A DNA stretch of 29,751 nt from an uncultured Blautia sp. (GCA_937900135.1 CALCDJ010000060.1:1-29751); one strand, 5' to 3'. Numbered from the stretch's first letter, positions 14,267 to 23,314 are shown. Program-made: numbers and translations. Notes: generated by a model not told the origin, from the sequence alone.

Positions 14267-14295
14267 ATAATAACATACTATTTGCAATTTTGGAA
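14267..14295 (-). promoter_or_regulatory. Weak candidate promoter for the acyltransferase gene
   Basis: On the minus strand TTCCAA (14290-14295), a 17-base spacer and TATTAT (14267-14272). The -10 box matches five of six consensus bases and the -35 three of six. It is back to back with the ABC-exporter promoter. Confidence 0.35.
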
Positions 14296-14345
14296 CAGAA
14301 ATTTAAAAATAAGTATTACACTTCCTATATTCCCCAGTTTTCCCC

Positions 14346-14374
14346 TTGTCAATCCAGGTTCCTTAGTGTATGAT
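14346..14374 (+). promoter_or_regulatory. Sigma-A-type promoter of the ABC exporter operon
   Basis: TTGTCA (14346-14351), a 17-base spacer and TATGAT (14369-14374): five of six matches in each box. Transcription should begin near 14381, leaving a leader of about 68 bases before the permease gene. Confidence 0.75.
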
Positions 14375-14394
14375 GATAGGGTTAATTGGAAATA

Positions 14395-14418
14395 GCAGCT
14401 GCACCTTTGATCAGCTGC
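14395..14418 (+). other. Hairpin in the exporter mRNA leader
   Basis: GCAGCTG (14395-14401) pairs with CAGCTGC (14412-14418) around a ten-base loop and is followed by AAAAATC. It lies in the leader between the predicted start and the permease ribosome binding site. No T run follows, so it is not a terminator; it may stabilise the message. Confidence 0.45.
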
Positions 14419-14448
14419 AAAAATCGTGTAAATACAGGGAGTAAAACT

Positions 14449-15234
14449 ATGTTTGAACGATTTAAAATGGATATGAAAAAGTATTGGAAGTATGCCATTT
14501 ATTCTTCCAAGGCATATCTAAAATCTGAAGTTGCCAATTCTTACCTGAACTGGCTTTGGTGGGTACTGGAACCGTTTTGCTTTATGATGATCTATTATTT
14601 CATCTTTGGCTACGTTTTCGGCGGCAGAGAAAAATATTTTGCTGTATTTATCTTTACCGGTATTACCATCTGGGATTTCTTCAATAAAACCATGCTGCAG
14701 AGTGTACGCCTGGTCAAACAGAACAAGCCCATTGTTTCCAAGGTTTATCTGCCCAAGTATATTTTGCTGATTGTAAGAATGGGAGTCAACGGCTTTAAAA
14801 TGTGCATTTCTCTTCTTATTGTAGTGGGAATGCTGCTTTTTTATCGGGTTCCCCTGACCTACAATGTCATCTATGCCATCCCGATCCTTATCACTCTGAT
14901 CCTGGTGGTATTTGGTATGGGATGTTTCCTGATGCATTATGGTGTGTTTATTGAAGATTTATATAATGTTGTCCACATCGGCCTCCGTCTTGTTTTCTAT
15001 ATGACCGGTATTTTCTGGAACATTACCACACGCCTGCCAGCCCCTTATGGAGAATTGATCTGCAAGCTTAATCCTATCGCATTTCTTTTGTCCTCCATGC
15101 GTGACTGCCTGATCTACGGAAGTACACCACACCGTAAACTTCTGCTGCTCTGGTTTTTCATTGGACTGGCTTTAAGTGCACTTGGTATCCGCAAAATCTA
15201 CAAAAATGAAAACAGTTATGTAAAGGTGATTTAA
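14449..15234 (+). CDS. Polysaccharide/teichoic acid ABC exporter, permease subunit (ABC-2 type, TagG/Wzm-like)
   Basis: This is the membrane half of a two-component exporter that moves lipid-linked glycans out across the cytoplasmic membrane. The 261-residue product has a cytoplasmic N-terminal amphipathic part with KAYLKSEVANSYLNWLWWVLEP, typical of ABC-2 glycan exporters, then six hydrophobic segments, and FLLSSMRDCLIYGSTP before the last pair. I start at the ATG at 14449, eight bases after AGGGAG; the longer reading from 14386 overlaps the leader hairpin and is not needed. The ATPase gene follows two bases after the stop. The exporter converges on the glycan assembly operon and presumably carries its product. 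Confidence 0.92.
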   Translation: MFERFKMDMKKYWKYAIYSSKAYLKSEVANSYLNWLWWVLEPFCFMMIYYFIFGYVFGGREKYFAVFIFTGITIWDFFNKTMLQSVRLVKQNKPIVSKVYLPKYILLIVRMGVNGFKMCISLLIVVGMLLFYRVPLTYNVIYAIPILITLILVVFGMGCFLMHYGVFIEDLYNVVHIGLRLVFYMTGIFWNITTRLPAPYGELICKLNPIAFLLSSMRDCLIYGSTPHRKLLLLWFFIGLALSALGIRKIYKNENSYVKVI

Positions 15235-15236
15235 TT

Positions 15237-15974
15237 ATGGAAGAAAAACATGCTATTGAGGTGAAGGATCTGGTCATCAGCTACCGAAATCTGAAAAAAA
15301 CCTCAATCAAAAAAAGCCTTTTAAGTTTCAAGCATCATAAAGCAGATAACTTTGTTGCTGTAAACGGCATTTCCTTCTATGTACGGGAAGGCGAAATCCT
15401 TGGTATCATTGGTAAAAACGGCAGTGGAAAATCCACCACACTGAAAGCTCTGGCAGGAATCTTTTCTGCTGACAGCGGTTCCATTGATCTGAAGGGACAC
15501 AGCATTTCTCTTCTTTCTATTGGCGTAGGCTTCCAGAAAGAAATGACCGGAAGAGAAAACATTATTCTTTCCGGTATGCTTCTTGGCTTTTCCGAACAGC
15601 AGGTCAGGGAAAAAGAACAGGAAATCATTGATTTTGCAGGTCTTGGAAAATTCATCGATATGCCTGTACGTACATACTCCAGCGGTATGTACTCCAAACT
15701 GGCCTTTTCCATCACTGCAATTCTGGAGACAGACATTATGCTCATCGATGAGGTATTAAGTGTGGGCGACCAGAAGTTCAAAAAGAAAAGCTATAAAAAA
15801 ATGAAAGAACTGATTTCCAGCAAAGAACGAACCGTAGTCATCGTTTCTCACAGCTTAAGCACTCTGGAGGAACTTTGCGACACCGTGATGTGGATGCACG
15901 ACGGACAGATTCGAAAAATCGGTACTCCCAAAGAAGTTCTTCCCGAATATGTGGAATTTATGGAACAGAATTAA
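15237..15974 (+). CDS. Polysaccharide/teichoic acid ABC exporter, ATP-binding subunit (TagH/Wzt-like)
   Basis: The 245-residue ATPase powers the exporter encoded just upstream. Walker A is GKNGSGKST (59-67), the ABC signature YSSGM is at 147-151, Walker B IMLIDE at 167-172 and the switch His205 in VSHS. The pre-Walker segment (about 20-40) and SIGVGFQKEMTGRENI are typical of glycan exporters of the Wzt/TagH type. It has only the nucleotide-binding domain and no C-terminal carbohydrate-binding domain, so it should not need a specific chain-end cap. AAGGTGA in the end of the permease gene serves as ribosome binding site, which favours coupled translation. Confidence 0.94.
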   Translation: MEEKHAIEVKDLVISYRNLKKTSIKKSLLSFKHHKADNFVAVNGISFYVREGEILGIIGKNGSGKSTTLKALAGIFSADSGSIDLKGHSISLLSIGVGFQKEMTGRENIILSGMLLGFSEQQVREKEQEIIDFAGLGKFIDMPVRTYSSGMYSKLAFSITAILETDIMLIDEVLSVGDQKFKKKSYKKMKELISSKERTVVIVSHSLSTLEELCDTVMWMHDGQIRKIGTPKEVLPEYVEFMEQN

Positions 15975-15977
15975 AAA

Positions 15978-16012
15978 ATTCCAGGAGTTGTTTTATAACA
16001 GCTCCTGGAATT
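15978..16012. terminator. Bidirectional terminator shared by two converging operons
   Basis: AATTCCAGGAG (15978-15988) pairs perfectly with CTCCTGGAATT (16002-16012), loop of 13. The plus strand continues TCTTTTACTG, the minus strand TTTTTAATTC. The right arm lies inside the last codons of the minus-strand gene ending at 15993, so the coding sequence of that gene is part of its own terminator. Confidence 0.88.
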
Positions 16013-18398
16013 CTTTTACTGCTTTTTTATTATATGCTTCATAATCCACATGCATGATCGGGACTTTCCCCCGGTCAAATGCCTCCATTCCACCTTCCAG
16101 CCCTTCTGCTGTAGGAGGTACCAGCATTCCTCCGTGTTCTCTCATAAATCCTCTCGGTCCTGTCACATCTGTAGCAATCACCGGAATCCCCAGGGTATCC
16201 GCCTCCAGAATAACCAGTCCCAGTCCCTCATAAAGAGAGGACAGGATAAAAAGATCACATGCTTTTAAGATTGGCATGGGATTCTTCACAGACTTCAGAA
16301 GAACCACCTTTTCTTTTAATCCAAGGTTTTCCACATGCTCCCATGTTTTTTCATAAAGTTCTCCACTTCCGCCCACAATTATCAACATGGAGTTTGGATT
16401 GGACTCCTGATAATGCTTAAACGCGTCCAAAAGCATGAAGTGTCCCTTTTCCGGAGAAAATCTGCCAATTGTAATAAATTTCTTCACTGGACTTTGAAGG
16501 ATTTCTTCCAGTCTTTCTCTGGTGACTGTACACCGGGTGGATTCATCGAACAGCAGAGGTTCCTCCGCCCGTTCCAGTACCTGAATATAGGCATGACAGT
16601 TATTGACCACATAAAGATTTTCTTTTTTGTGACTGATCTCCAGAGTGCGGTCGTAAATATCCTGTGTCACCGTCGCTACCACATCATAAGACCGATATGC
16701 CTGTTCCAGTGTTTTCAGGTGCTGGTTTCCTTTTGTCTGAATCTCCATCAGCATATCATTGTGTACAAAGATTGCTCTCTTTCCCGGAGCCTCCTGAAAC
16801 ATCCGAATCACTTTCTTTTCGTAACCGTTGAAATGGATGCACCAGTCAAACCGGGCATATCCAAAGTCCCTCCGATATTCCCTCTGATAAAATCGCTTCA
16901 TATATTTCTGAATCCAGGAATGATCCACATCCCATTTATAATAAAGAAATGCAGATACTGCCTCCATCCAGGTAAGATTCCAGCCCACAGTCATGGGAAC
17001 CGCCTTGATAAAATCAGGCAGCACATCCAGCCTCCAGGGTTCCTCTTCCAGATAATTTTCCTGAAAGGCTGCATAATAATGGTAGTCTTCCTGGTTCATA
17101 TTTTCCATCAGATTCAAAAAGGAAGTGGTCATTCCATTCCGCTTCAATCCGCCTACATAAAACAAAAGATTCTTCTTTTCATCCTGTCTTGCAGGCTCCT
17201 TTTCCAGGTATTCCGTTTCTTCTCCATACAGGAAAAAACGACACAGTTTTTTTGCTGCTTCCGGACCGTCATAAGGGCAGTATTTTTTTCGGAACCCTTC
17301 GTCATCATATTCCTTGGGACTTCTCATTTCCCGCAGAAGCTCTTCTGCATTCTTGGCCACAGGAAACGGGAATTCTTCCGGCTGGTCATAATAATCTCTT
17401 TTTTCCTGAAAGGAATCCCGATCATATAAAAACAGAATGGTTTTCCCCTCTCTGCGATTTGCATAGTCAAAAAACACACTGGAATAATCCGTGATCAGAC
17501 AGTCTGACAGATCCAGAATCTCATAGGGATCATATTCCCGTGGAAACGGACGGATATGCTGATACTTTTCGCAGGATATTTTCTGTCCTACATAGGGATG
17601 CAGACGAAGAAAAAGGATTTCTTCCCCGGTCAACGTCTGGTCGATAAGATCCAGATATCTGGTGGTTTCCTGTATCTGCTTCTCCCGGTCTCTCTGGTCA
17701 TAATGGTCCGCAATGCTCCCCCTCCAGGTTGGCATATAACAGTAAATCTTCTTTCCCTGTACCTGCATATCCTGTCTTAATTTTTCCCGTCGTTCCGGCT
17801 GGAAAAACACCTGATTTCTGGCATATCCGGTATAAACATACATTCCCTGATACAGATTCAAAAGATTGTGGGCTTCTACAAGGCGCTCCATTGCCGCTCT
17901 GCTGGGCGCAGCCAGCACATCTGCCATAAGCAGATTTCTCTGTACATTTCCAATGGCATAGGCGCCCTGAGGAATATCCTTTCCCAGCTTTTTAAAAGAC
18001 GTTCCATGCCAGGTATTTAAATATTTCTGACCCTCCCGCTTGACAAATCGCTTGGGAAAGCTGGTATCGTTGATCAGATATCTGGCGGTTGCCAGAAGCC
18101 TGAAATAATGTAGACCGTTGCAGTCTACAATTCTAACCCTGTGAATTCCGTAATGCTCCAGAAGCTTTCTGCCCCGCAAAGCTACTTTCTTTTCCAGTGC
18201 CAGAAAAATCTGATATTCCTGATAATTTTCACTGGACAGTTCCTCCAGAATACGCAGAATATTGCTTCCAATTTCTCCACCCTTCTGGGATTCCAGCAGT
18301 ATGGTTTTTTCTGCTATGGGATACTTTTCCATAAAATATACATACCATGAATTTTTCGCCATAGCCATGGCCTGCTTCAGCCAACGTTTCAGTGCCAT
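15993..18398 (-). CDS. CDP-glycerol glycerophosphotransferase fused to a GT4 glycosyltransferase
   Basis: The 801-residue product has two enzyme domains. Residues 1-395 are TagB/TagF-like: NTWHGTSFKKLGKD with WHGT at 130-133, PTWRGS at 223-228, RLHP at 265-268 and DYSSVFFDYA at 304-313, the sites that bind CDP-glycerol and the acceptor. Residues 405-801 are a GT-B glycosyltransferase of family GT4: GRFSPEKG at 645-652 and the donor-binding EGLGLVILEAD at 724-734. It probably adds a polyol phosphate and a sugar in turn to the growing polymer, at the inner membrane face. AGGAGG is six bases before the ATG. It is the last gene of its operon, 60 bases after the preceding stop. Confidence 0.92.
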   Translation of the reverse strand: MALKRWLKQAMAMAKNSWYVYFMEKYPIAEKTILLESQKGGEIGSNILRILEELSSENYQEYQIFLALEKKVALRGRKLLEHYGIHRVRIVDCNGLHYFRLLATARYLINDTSFPKRFVKREGQKYLNTWHGTSFKKLGKDIPQGAYAIGNVQRNLLMADVLAAPSRAAMERLVEAHNLLNLYQGMYVYTGYARNQVFFQPERREKLRQDMQVQGKKIYCYMPTWRGSIADHYDQRDREKQIQETTRYLDLIDQTLTGEEILFLRLHPYVGQKISCEKYQHIRPFPREYDPYEILDLSDCLITDYSSVFFDYANRREGKTILFLYDRDSFQEKRDYYDQPEEFPFPVAKNAEELLREMRSPKEYDDEGFRKKYCPYDGPEAAKKLCRFFLYGEETEYLEKEPARQDEKKNLLFYVGGLKRNGMTTSFLNLMENMNQEDYHYYAAFQENYLEEEPWRLDVLPDFIKAVPMTVGWNLTWMEAVSAFLYYKWDVDHSWIQKYMKRFYQREYRRDFGYARFDWCIHFNGYEKKVIRMFQEAPGKRAIFVHNDMLMEIQTKGNQHLKTLEQAYRSYDVVATVTQDIYDRTLEISHKKENLYVVNNCHAYIQVLERAEEPLLFDESTRCTVTRERLEEILQSPVKKFITIGRFSPEKGHFMLLDAFKHYQESNPNSMLIIVGGSGELYEKTWEHVENLGLKEKVVLLKSVKNPMPILKACDLFILSSLYEGLGLVILEADTLGIPVIATDVTGPRGFMREHGGMLVPPTAEGLEGGMEAFDRGKVPIMHVDYEAYNKKAVKEFQELL

Positions 18399-18458
18399 TG
18401 CACTCCTCCTGCATTCTCCGCAAGAGCAGTCCCCTATTTACACAGAGTCTTCCCTGTT

Positions 18459-19703
18459 CTATTCTTCTGTTCCCAGAAAAATTTGTGCAAGGATACGACT
18501 GCTGCAGGCTTCTCTTACAGGATTAAACTTTTCATTAAATTTCTTATAGGTTTCATCATAAACAAAATGTTCCAAAAGCTGTTGAATATCTTTTGAAATA
18601 TCTCGTTTTTCTTTAATTACCGGACCTGGAATTTCTGAAATATCAAAATAAAAATCCCGAAGTCTGGTCTTGTATTTTTCATAATCATACATATAAAACA
18701 GCATTGGACGTTTCAGATTGGCATAATCAAAAAACACACTGGAATAATCCGTAATCAGAAGATCGGATACCAGATACAAATCATTGATCTCATCATATTC
18801 TGATACATTTCGGATAAATCCCTGATATGATTCAAAGTCAAATCCATTGCTGATCAGGTAATGGGCGCGGAACAAAATCACTGCCTCTCCTGCCAATGCC
18901 TGTTTCAGTTGTTGAAAATCCAAGCCCAATTCATAAGTATATCCAGTTCCTGCCGTATGCTGGTCATCTCTCCAGGTGGGCGCATAAAGAATTACCTTTT
19001 TTCCTTCTGGAAGACCCAGTTTTTCCCGAATGCTCCTGCGCTTGTCTTCAGAAGCACAAAAAAGAACATCATTTCTTGGATATCCTTCTTCCAGGATTTT
19101 TGCCTGAGTTCCAAGCTGAAAACAGCTTTTGATCTTCTCTGTATAAAAGGCCGAAGGAGAAGGCAAAAAATCAATCATCTGCCCTTCCTGCTGATATTTT
19201 TTCAAAGTGCGCTTCTGCTCCTTTGGCGGCATTTCTTTGTGAAGAGCATCACAGCCGATTTTTTTCAGCGGAGTCCCATGCCAGGTCTGTACATAAATCT
19301 GTCCCGGACGTTTCACAATTCCATTGGAAAGAAGATAGTTTGTCACCCATACACCTGCTCTGGCATAATACTGATAGTATTCTCTGGAACGGTATTTTAC
19401 CACAATAGTATTGGGTATCCGGGTCAGTTCCTGGTATCGATCCGGTTCCTTCATCATCCATACCTTCAAAAAACCGTCATACCGGGAATCCTTGCACATT
19501 GCTTCAAACATGGCCCTTGGACTGCACCCGTATTTGCCTCCCAGATAGGATTCAAATACTACCATTTGAGGATTGATGGGATATTTACGGATATAGTGCT
19601 GATATCTAACCCGACAGAAAAAAGAATAGCAGCTGACTGCAGCTTCTTTTACCACCGGAGAAACATTTACCATTTTCTTTATGACTTTTGAGATAGCTCC
19701 CAT
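18459..19703 (-). CDS. CDP-glycerol glycerophosphotransferase family protein
   Basis: The 414-residue product is a full-length TagB/TagF-type catalytic domain that transfers glycerol phosphate (or a related polyol phosphate) from its CDP form. Motifs are WHGTPLKKIG at 141-150, APTWRDD at 241-247, FRAHYL around 279-283 and DYSSVFFDYA at 319-328, all with expected spacing. The first 30 residues hold a short amphipathic stretch of the kind these proteins use to bind the membrane. AGGAGA precedes the ATG, and the gene overlaps the end of the preceding gene by 25 bases. Whether it primes or extends the chain cannot be told from sequence. Confidence 0.93.
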   Translation of the reverse strand: MGAISKVIKKMVNVSPVVKEAAVSCYSFFCRVRYQHYIRKYPINPQMVVFESYLGGKYGCSPRAMFEAMCKDSRYDGFLKVWMMKEPDRYQELTRIPNTIVVKYRSREYYQYYARAGVWVTNYLLSNGIVKRPGQIYVQTWHGTPLKKIGCDALHKEMPPKEQKRTLKKYQQEGQMIDFLPSPSAFYTEKIKSCFQLGTQAKILEEGYPRNDVLFCASEDKRRSIREKLGLPEGKKVILYAPTWRDDQHTAGTGYTYELGLDFQQLKQALAGEAVILFRAHYLISNGFDFESYQGFIRNVSEYDEINDLYLVSDLLITDYSSVFFDYANLKRPMLFYMYDYEKYKTRLRDFYFDISEIPGPVIKEKRDISKDIQQLLEHFVYDETYKKFNEKFNPVREACSSRILAQIFLGTEE

Positions 19704-20872
19704 GACTTTCTCCTATTCTCTATTTCCCTTATTACATGCGCGCAGATTTGAGCAGAACATGGCTCTTTGATTTCATTAAACATCTGCTTCACCTGTTCCC
19801 GCTGCTCTTTCCAGGTATCTCTTCCTGAAAAAAATCCATGGATTTCTTCCATAAACGTCTCCATGGTTTCCGGCTTGGGACCAGGTGTCACTTCCTCATA
19901 CTCAAAATTCATTCCCCGGCCGCATACATATTGTTCTTTGTCATAAGGAAGGAAAAGCAACGGTTTTTCTGTGAGAAGGTAATCCACATAAATACTGGAA
20001 TAATCGGTAATTAACAAGTCGAATATCCCAAGAATTCCCGTTACGTCAGAAATTTCTCCGCTGTCAAAACGCCGGATACGGTTCGTCAAATAACTGTCCG
20101 CCGCCCCTGCCTCCTTGATATGAAGGCGAAGCAAAACAATCGCCTGCTCCTGTTCCAGAAATTCCTCCAGCTTCTTCTGATCAAAATCTTTGAAAGGAAA
20201 CAGACGCGTGTTTCCATAATCCCGAAAAGTAGGCGCATAAAGAATTACTTTTTTGTAGGGCGGCAAATCCGGGTAAATGCCAGATAACAGCCGTTCTCTG
20301 TCCGGCGGAAAAAAAATCTGATCATTCCGCGGCTGTCCCCATACTTTAATCTGCTCTTCTCCCACACAAAAGCTGTCTGCCATAATCGGCACCAGTCGTT
20401 TGGCTGTGGTAAGAATCCAGGTATAGTTCTCAGAAAATATTTTTTTAAAATAAACCCTTGCGATTTTTTTCAGATTCGGATCCATCAATGCAATTTTTTT
20501 CAGCGGAACTCCATGCCAGAGATTTACAATCAGTCTGTCTCTGCCCAAATGAGTCCCGTATACCGGCAACCCTGCAGAGGTAAACCATACCCCTGCCGAC
20601 AATACCCGGCGGATTCCAGAAGCTGTTTCTGTTTCCACAAAATACTGCTCCCCATATTCCGTGGAAAGCTGATGGCGAAGCTTTGGATCATTGATTACAA
20701 AAAGCGGAGTAATTTCCGGAAGCTTGTCCTTTACATATTCAAACAGATATCGGGAGTTATAGTTGTAATAACAATTATCCACAGAAGAAAATACCCAGGT
20801 ATAAAAATCTGGTTTTTCCCCTTTTTTCAGACGCAGCATCTGTGTCATACACAAATTTTTTAGTTTTCCCAT
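19679..20872 (-). CDS. CDP-glycerol glycerophosphotransferase family protein (TagB-like)
   Basis: The 397-residue product is another TagB/TagF-family transferase but diverges from the other two in the window. It has NLWHGVPLKKIALMDP (WHG at 119-121), APTFRDYGNT with Phe in place of the usual Trp, LRLHIKEAG and LITDYSSIYVDYL. The region before residue 110 is typical of TagB-like primases rather than TagF polymerases, but that distinction is weak by eye. AGGAG lies before the ATG. It sits between the GT2 gene (15 bases away) and the next transferase (25-base overlap), so all are co-translated. Confidence 0.91.
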   Translation of the reverse strand: MGKLKNLCMTQMLRLKKGEKPDFYTWVFSSVDNCYYNYNSRYLFEYVKDKLPEITPLFVINDPKLRHQLSTEYGEQYFVETETASGIRRVLSAGVWFTSAGLPVYGTHLGRDRLIVNLWHGVPLKKIALMDPNLKKIARVYFKKIFSENYTWILTTAKRLVPIMADSFCVGEEQIKVWGQPRNDQIFFPPDRERLLSGIYPDLPPYKKVILYAPTFRDYGNTRLFPFKDFDQKKLEEFLEQEQAIVLLRLHIKEAGAADSYLTNRIRRFDSGEISDVTGILGIFDLLITDYSSIYVDYLLTEKPLLFLPYDKEQYVCGRGMNFEYEEVTPGPKPETMETFMEEIHGFFSGRDTWKEQREQVKQMFNEIKEPCSAQICAHVIREIENRRKSWELSQKS

Positions 20873-20887
20873 AACTTCTCCTGACTA

Positions 20888-21631
20888 TTAACGATACTTC
20901 CAGACTCCATGAAAGGCATAAGAAACAAAAAGCACCAGGCTTTTCAGCGTTCCAAATCCCATATACCGGTACACCCGGTAGGTCATAACTGCAGACTTCC
21001 ACTTATTTCTGGATTTTCCGCCTTCACTTAAGCGATACTTCAGAAGGGGCTCATTGATTCCCACAGCGCTTCTGTATTTCTGAAGGATTTTCAGCCAGGT
21101 AATGTAGTCCTCATGGCTGTCGTCATGCTCCATGGGATATTGAGAAATCACATCTCTTCGCACCAAAACAGAAGAACAGTTGATACAATTATGCTTCAAA
21201 AGTTCCCCATAGGTGATATTTTCCTTTACAGGAATATATTTCCCGGTGGATGTTCCATCTGGCCGCATCAGCTCTCTTCCAGTGGAACAAAGTACACAGC
21301 CCGTCTTTTCCAGAAGGGTCAGCTGAGATTTCAGCTTTCCTTTTTCCCACCAGTCATCTGCATCCAGAAAAGCCACATACGTTCCTGCTGCCTGACGTAC
21401 TCCCCGATTTCTGGACGCAGCAACCCCTGCATTTTTTTCATTTTTCAGATAGTGCACTTCCGGCCGGTCTTTATATCCGGACAGAAGTTCTTCTGTACGG
21501 TCTGTGGAACCGTCATCAATCACCAGAAGTTCCAGCGGAACTTCCTGCTCCAATACAGAATCTATTGCTTGTCTGATATAGCGTTCCCCGTTATATACCG
21601 GCATGACCACAGATACCAAGGGCTTTTCCAT
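20888..21631 (-). CDS. Family 2 glycosyltransferase
   Basis: The product transfers a sugar from a nucleotide donor to the lipid-linked glycan on the cytoplasmic face. At 247 residues it is a compact GT-A enzyme: VSVVMPVYNGERYI at the start, DDGSTD at 39-44, KNAGVAASRNRG at 67-77 and the metal-binding DADDWW at 90-95, with HEDYITWLKIL further on. No membrane spans are evident. AGGAG lies six bases before the ATG. It is second in the operon, 12 bases after the polyprenyl-phosphate transferase stop, so it probably adds the second sugar of the linkage or repeat unit. Confidence 0.94.
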   Translation of the reverse strand: MEKPLVSVVMPVYNGERYIRQAIDSVLEQEVPLELLVIDDGSTDRTEELLSGYKDRPEVHYLKNEKNAGVAASRNRGVRQAAGTYVAFLDADDWWEKGKLKSQLTLLEKTGCVLCSTGRELMRPDGTSTGKYIPVKENITYGELLKHNCINCSSVLVRRDVISQYPMEHDDSHEDYITWLKILQKYRSAVGINEPLLKYRLSEGGKSRNKWKSAVMTYRVYRYMGFGTLKSLVLFVSYAFHGVWKYR

Positions 21632-21643
21632 AACTTTCTCCTA

Positions 21644-23053
21644 TTAATTCTCTATGTGCTTCTCCTCTTCCTTCTCACTTAAAGCTTCCGTTCTTCTGGA
21701 ATCCTTCAGGGCATTGGCCTGTGTATCCTCTACGCCCTCTGATACCTCTTTCTGGAAAAAGATTTTTACAGTCATAAACAAAAGTTTAATATCCAGAAGG
21801 AAGGAATAATTCTCAATATAAAACAAATCTAATTTTAACTTATCATATGGTGTGGTATTGTATTTTCCATATACCTGCGCATAGCCAGTCAGTCCCGCCT
21901 TCACTTTCAGACGGTAATCAAACTCCGGAAGCTCTTTTTTGTATTCTTCCATAATACTTTTTCGCTCCGGACGAGGACCCACCAGCGACATATCTCCTAT
22001 AAAAACGTTGAAAAGCTGCGGCAGTTCATCCAGGTGGAGATTTCTCAGAACCTTTCCCACCGGAGTAATTCTGGAATCATGCTTGGACGCAAGACGAGCC
22101 CCATATTTCTCAGAATCCACACACATACTTCTGAATTTACAAATGCGGAATTCTTTTCCCTGCATAGACAGACGATCCTGGAAATAAAAAACAGGCCCCC
22201 TGTCATATGCTTTTACACAAATGGCAATCAGCAGCATCAAAGGGGAAAACACAAGAATTCCCAGTCCTGATACTATAATGTCCAGAACTCTCTTGGCTGC
22301 CCTCTGTTCCACAGAAAGCCCCAGATTTCTGGAAAGCAGAAGGGGTGTATCAAACAGATGAATGCGGTCACTCCCGATCAGAATGATATCTGAAATCTTC
22401 GGGCTTAAGTAACAGCGAATAGAATGAGCAAAGCAGTATTTCAAATACCGATTGCGAATATTGGAAGGCAGATCCCAAATAATCACGCCTTCATAATGTT
22501 CCATCATCTCATGGATTTTCTGTTCTCCCTCGCTTACATGCACTTTTCCACTGATGTCATACTTATCTTTACGGGAATTCATTTTGTGAATCACATCTCC
22601 CGGATCTCGATCCCCGTAGATCACCAGAAGTCTTCTGGCTCGATAGAGCCTGGAATAAATATATCTGGAACCCCAGATCCAGGCAATGATAATCAGAAAC
22701 TGTACCAGCGTCATTTCCAGAAACGGCCATGCCGGCAAAAACCAACGGTTAATCAGCGTAATCTGCAGATATGCCACCACATTGGTACAGATTGTCGCTA
22801 AAGTCAGCGAATAAAATACGTCAATACGTTTCAAATAGCCAACCTTCAAGCCTCCATATAGCTTGGAAAACAGAGTATCCACCAATGCATAAATCGCAAT
22901 CAGCACCCAGTTACCCTTTCTCCAGAAGGGCTCAAAAATCAGTTCTCTGTAATAATCATACCACACATAAGCAAATACTGCAGCCTGTGCAATGATTACA
23001 AGACTGGCAAGACAAAATACAATAAAACGTTTATAGTCTTCTCTTTTACTCAC
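21644..23053 (-). CDS. Polyprenyl-phosphate sugar phosphotransferase (WbaP/EpsL-like), initiating enzyme
   Basis: This enzyme starts glycan assembly by moving a sugar-1-phosphate from a nucleotide sugar to undecaprenyl phosphate. The 469-residue product has four N-terminal membrane spans (about 10-120), a cytoplasmic Rossmann-like middle (RRLLVIYGDRDPGDVI), another span (ILVFSPLMLLIAICVKAYDRGPVF) and the catalytic bacterial sugar transferase region: FRICKFRSM, LHLDELPQLFNVFIGDMSLVGPRP and KAGLTGYAQV. The last 35 residues are charged. The start is GTG at 23053, six bases after GAGGG; the nearby ATG is out of frame. It is first in the five-gene operon. The use of this class instead of TagO suggests a polymer that is not canonical wall teichoic acid. 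Confidence 0.95.
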   Translation of the reverse strand: MSKREDYKRFIVFCLASLVIIAQAAVFAYVWYDYYRELIFEPFWRKGNWVLIAIYALVDTLFSKLYGGLKVGYLKRIDVFYSLTLATICTNVVAYLQITLINRWFLPAWPFLEMTLVQFLIIIAWIWGSRYIYSRLYRARRLLVIYGDRDPGDVIHKMNSRKDKYDISGKVHVSEGEQKIHEMMEHYEGVIIWDLPSNIRNRYLKYCFAHSIRCYLSPKISDIILIGSDRIHLFDTPLLLSRNLGLSVEQRAAKRVLDIIVSGLGILVFSPLMLLIAICVKAYDRGPVFYFQDRLSMQGKEFRICKFRSMCVDSEKYGARLASKHDSRITPVGKVLRNLHLDELPQLFNVFIGDMSLVGPRPERKSIMEEYKKELPEFDYRLKVKAGLTGYAQVYGKYNTTPYDKLKLDLFYIENYSFLLDIKLLFMTVKIFFQKEVSEGVEDTQANALKDSRRTEALSEKEEEKHIEN

Positions 23054-23129
23054 ATAATCCCTCTTATTCTTTGCAAAAATATTTCAGAAACCTGGAAATT
23101 TGATTCTAGGATTTCCCTTTAACTTTATT

Positions 23130-23158
23130 ATTATAACTGAATGAAGAGATAACGTCTA
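23130..23158 (-). promoter_or_regulatory. Promoter of the glycan assembly operon
   Basis: On the minus strand TAGACG (23153-23158), a 17-base spacer and a perfect TATAAT (23130-23135). The first gene starts about 77 bases downstream of the -10 box. Confidence 0.7.
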
Positions 23159-23175
23159 GGCTTTTTTATATATAA

Positions 23176-23195
23176 GGGAGCGCGGCTTCGCTCCC
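23176..23195. terminator. Stem-loop separating the glycan operon promoter from the sigma-factor gene
   Basis: GGGAGCG (23176-23182) pairs with CGCTCCC (23189-23195) around a six-base loop. The T run is weak on either strand (TTATATATAAAAAAG on the minus strand), so it may be an insulator against antisense transcription from the sigma operon. The stem is identical to that at 25089-25108 on the other side of the sigma/anti-sigma genes. Confidence 0.5.
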
Positions 23196-23242
23196 TCGCG
23201 GTTTCCCCCTCTCCCCTTTTTCTCAAAAATGTTCCTCCCTCT

Positions 23243-23271
23243 TGTAACATTTCTCTTTCTATGTTGTTATA
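23243..23271 (+). promoter_or_regulatory. Candidate ECF-type (possibly self-activated) promoter of the sigma-factor gene
   Basis: TGTAAC (23243-23248) followed after 17 bases by GTTATA (23266-23271). TGWAAC-type -35 boxes are typical of promoters read by ECF sigma factors of Firmicutes. A housekeeping reading is also possible, since TGTTATATA resembles an extended -10. Confidence 0.4.
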
Positions 23272-23314
23272 TAGGTAAGAACCATAAAAGCCCGGGAAGG
23301 AGGCGATGTCATGT

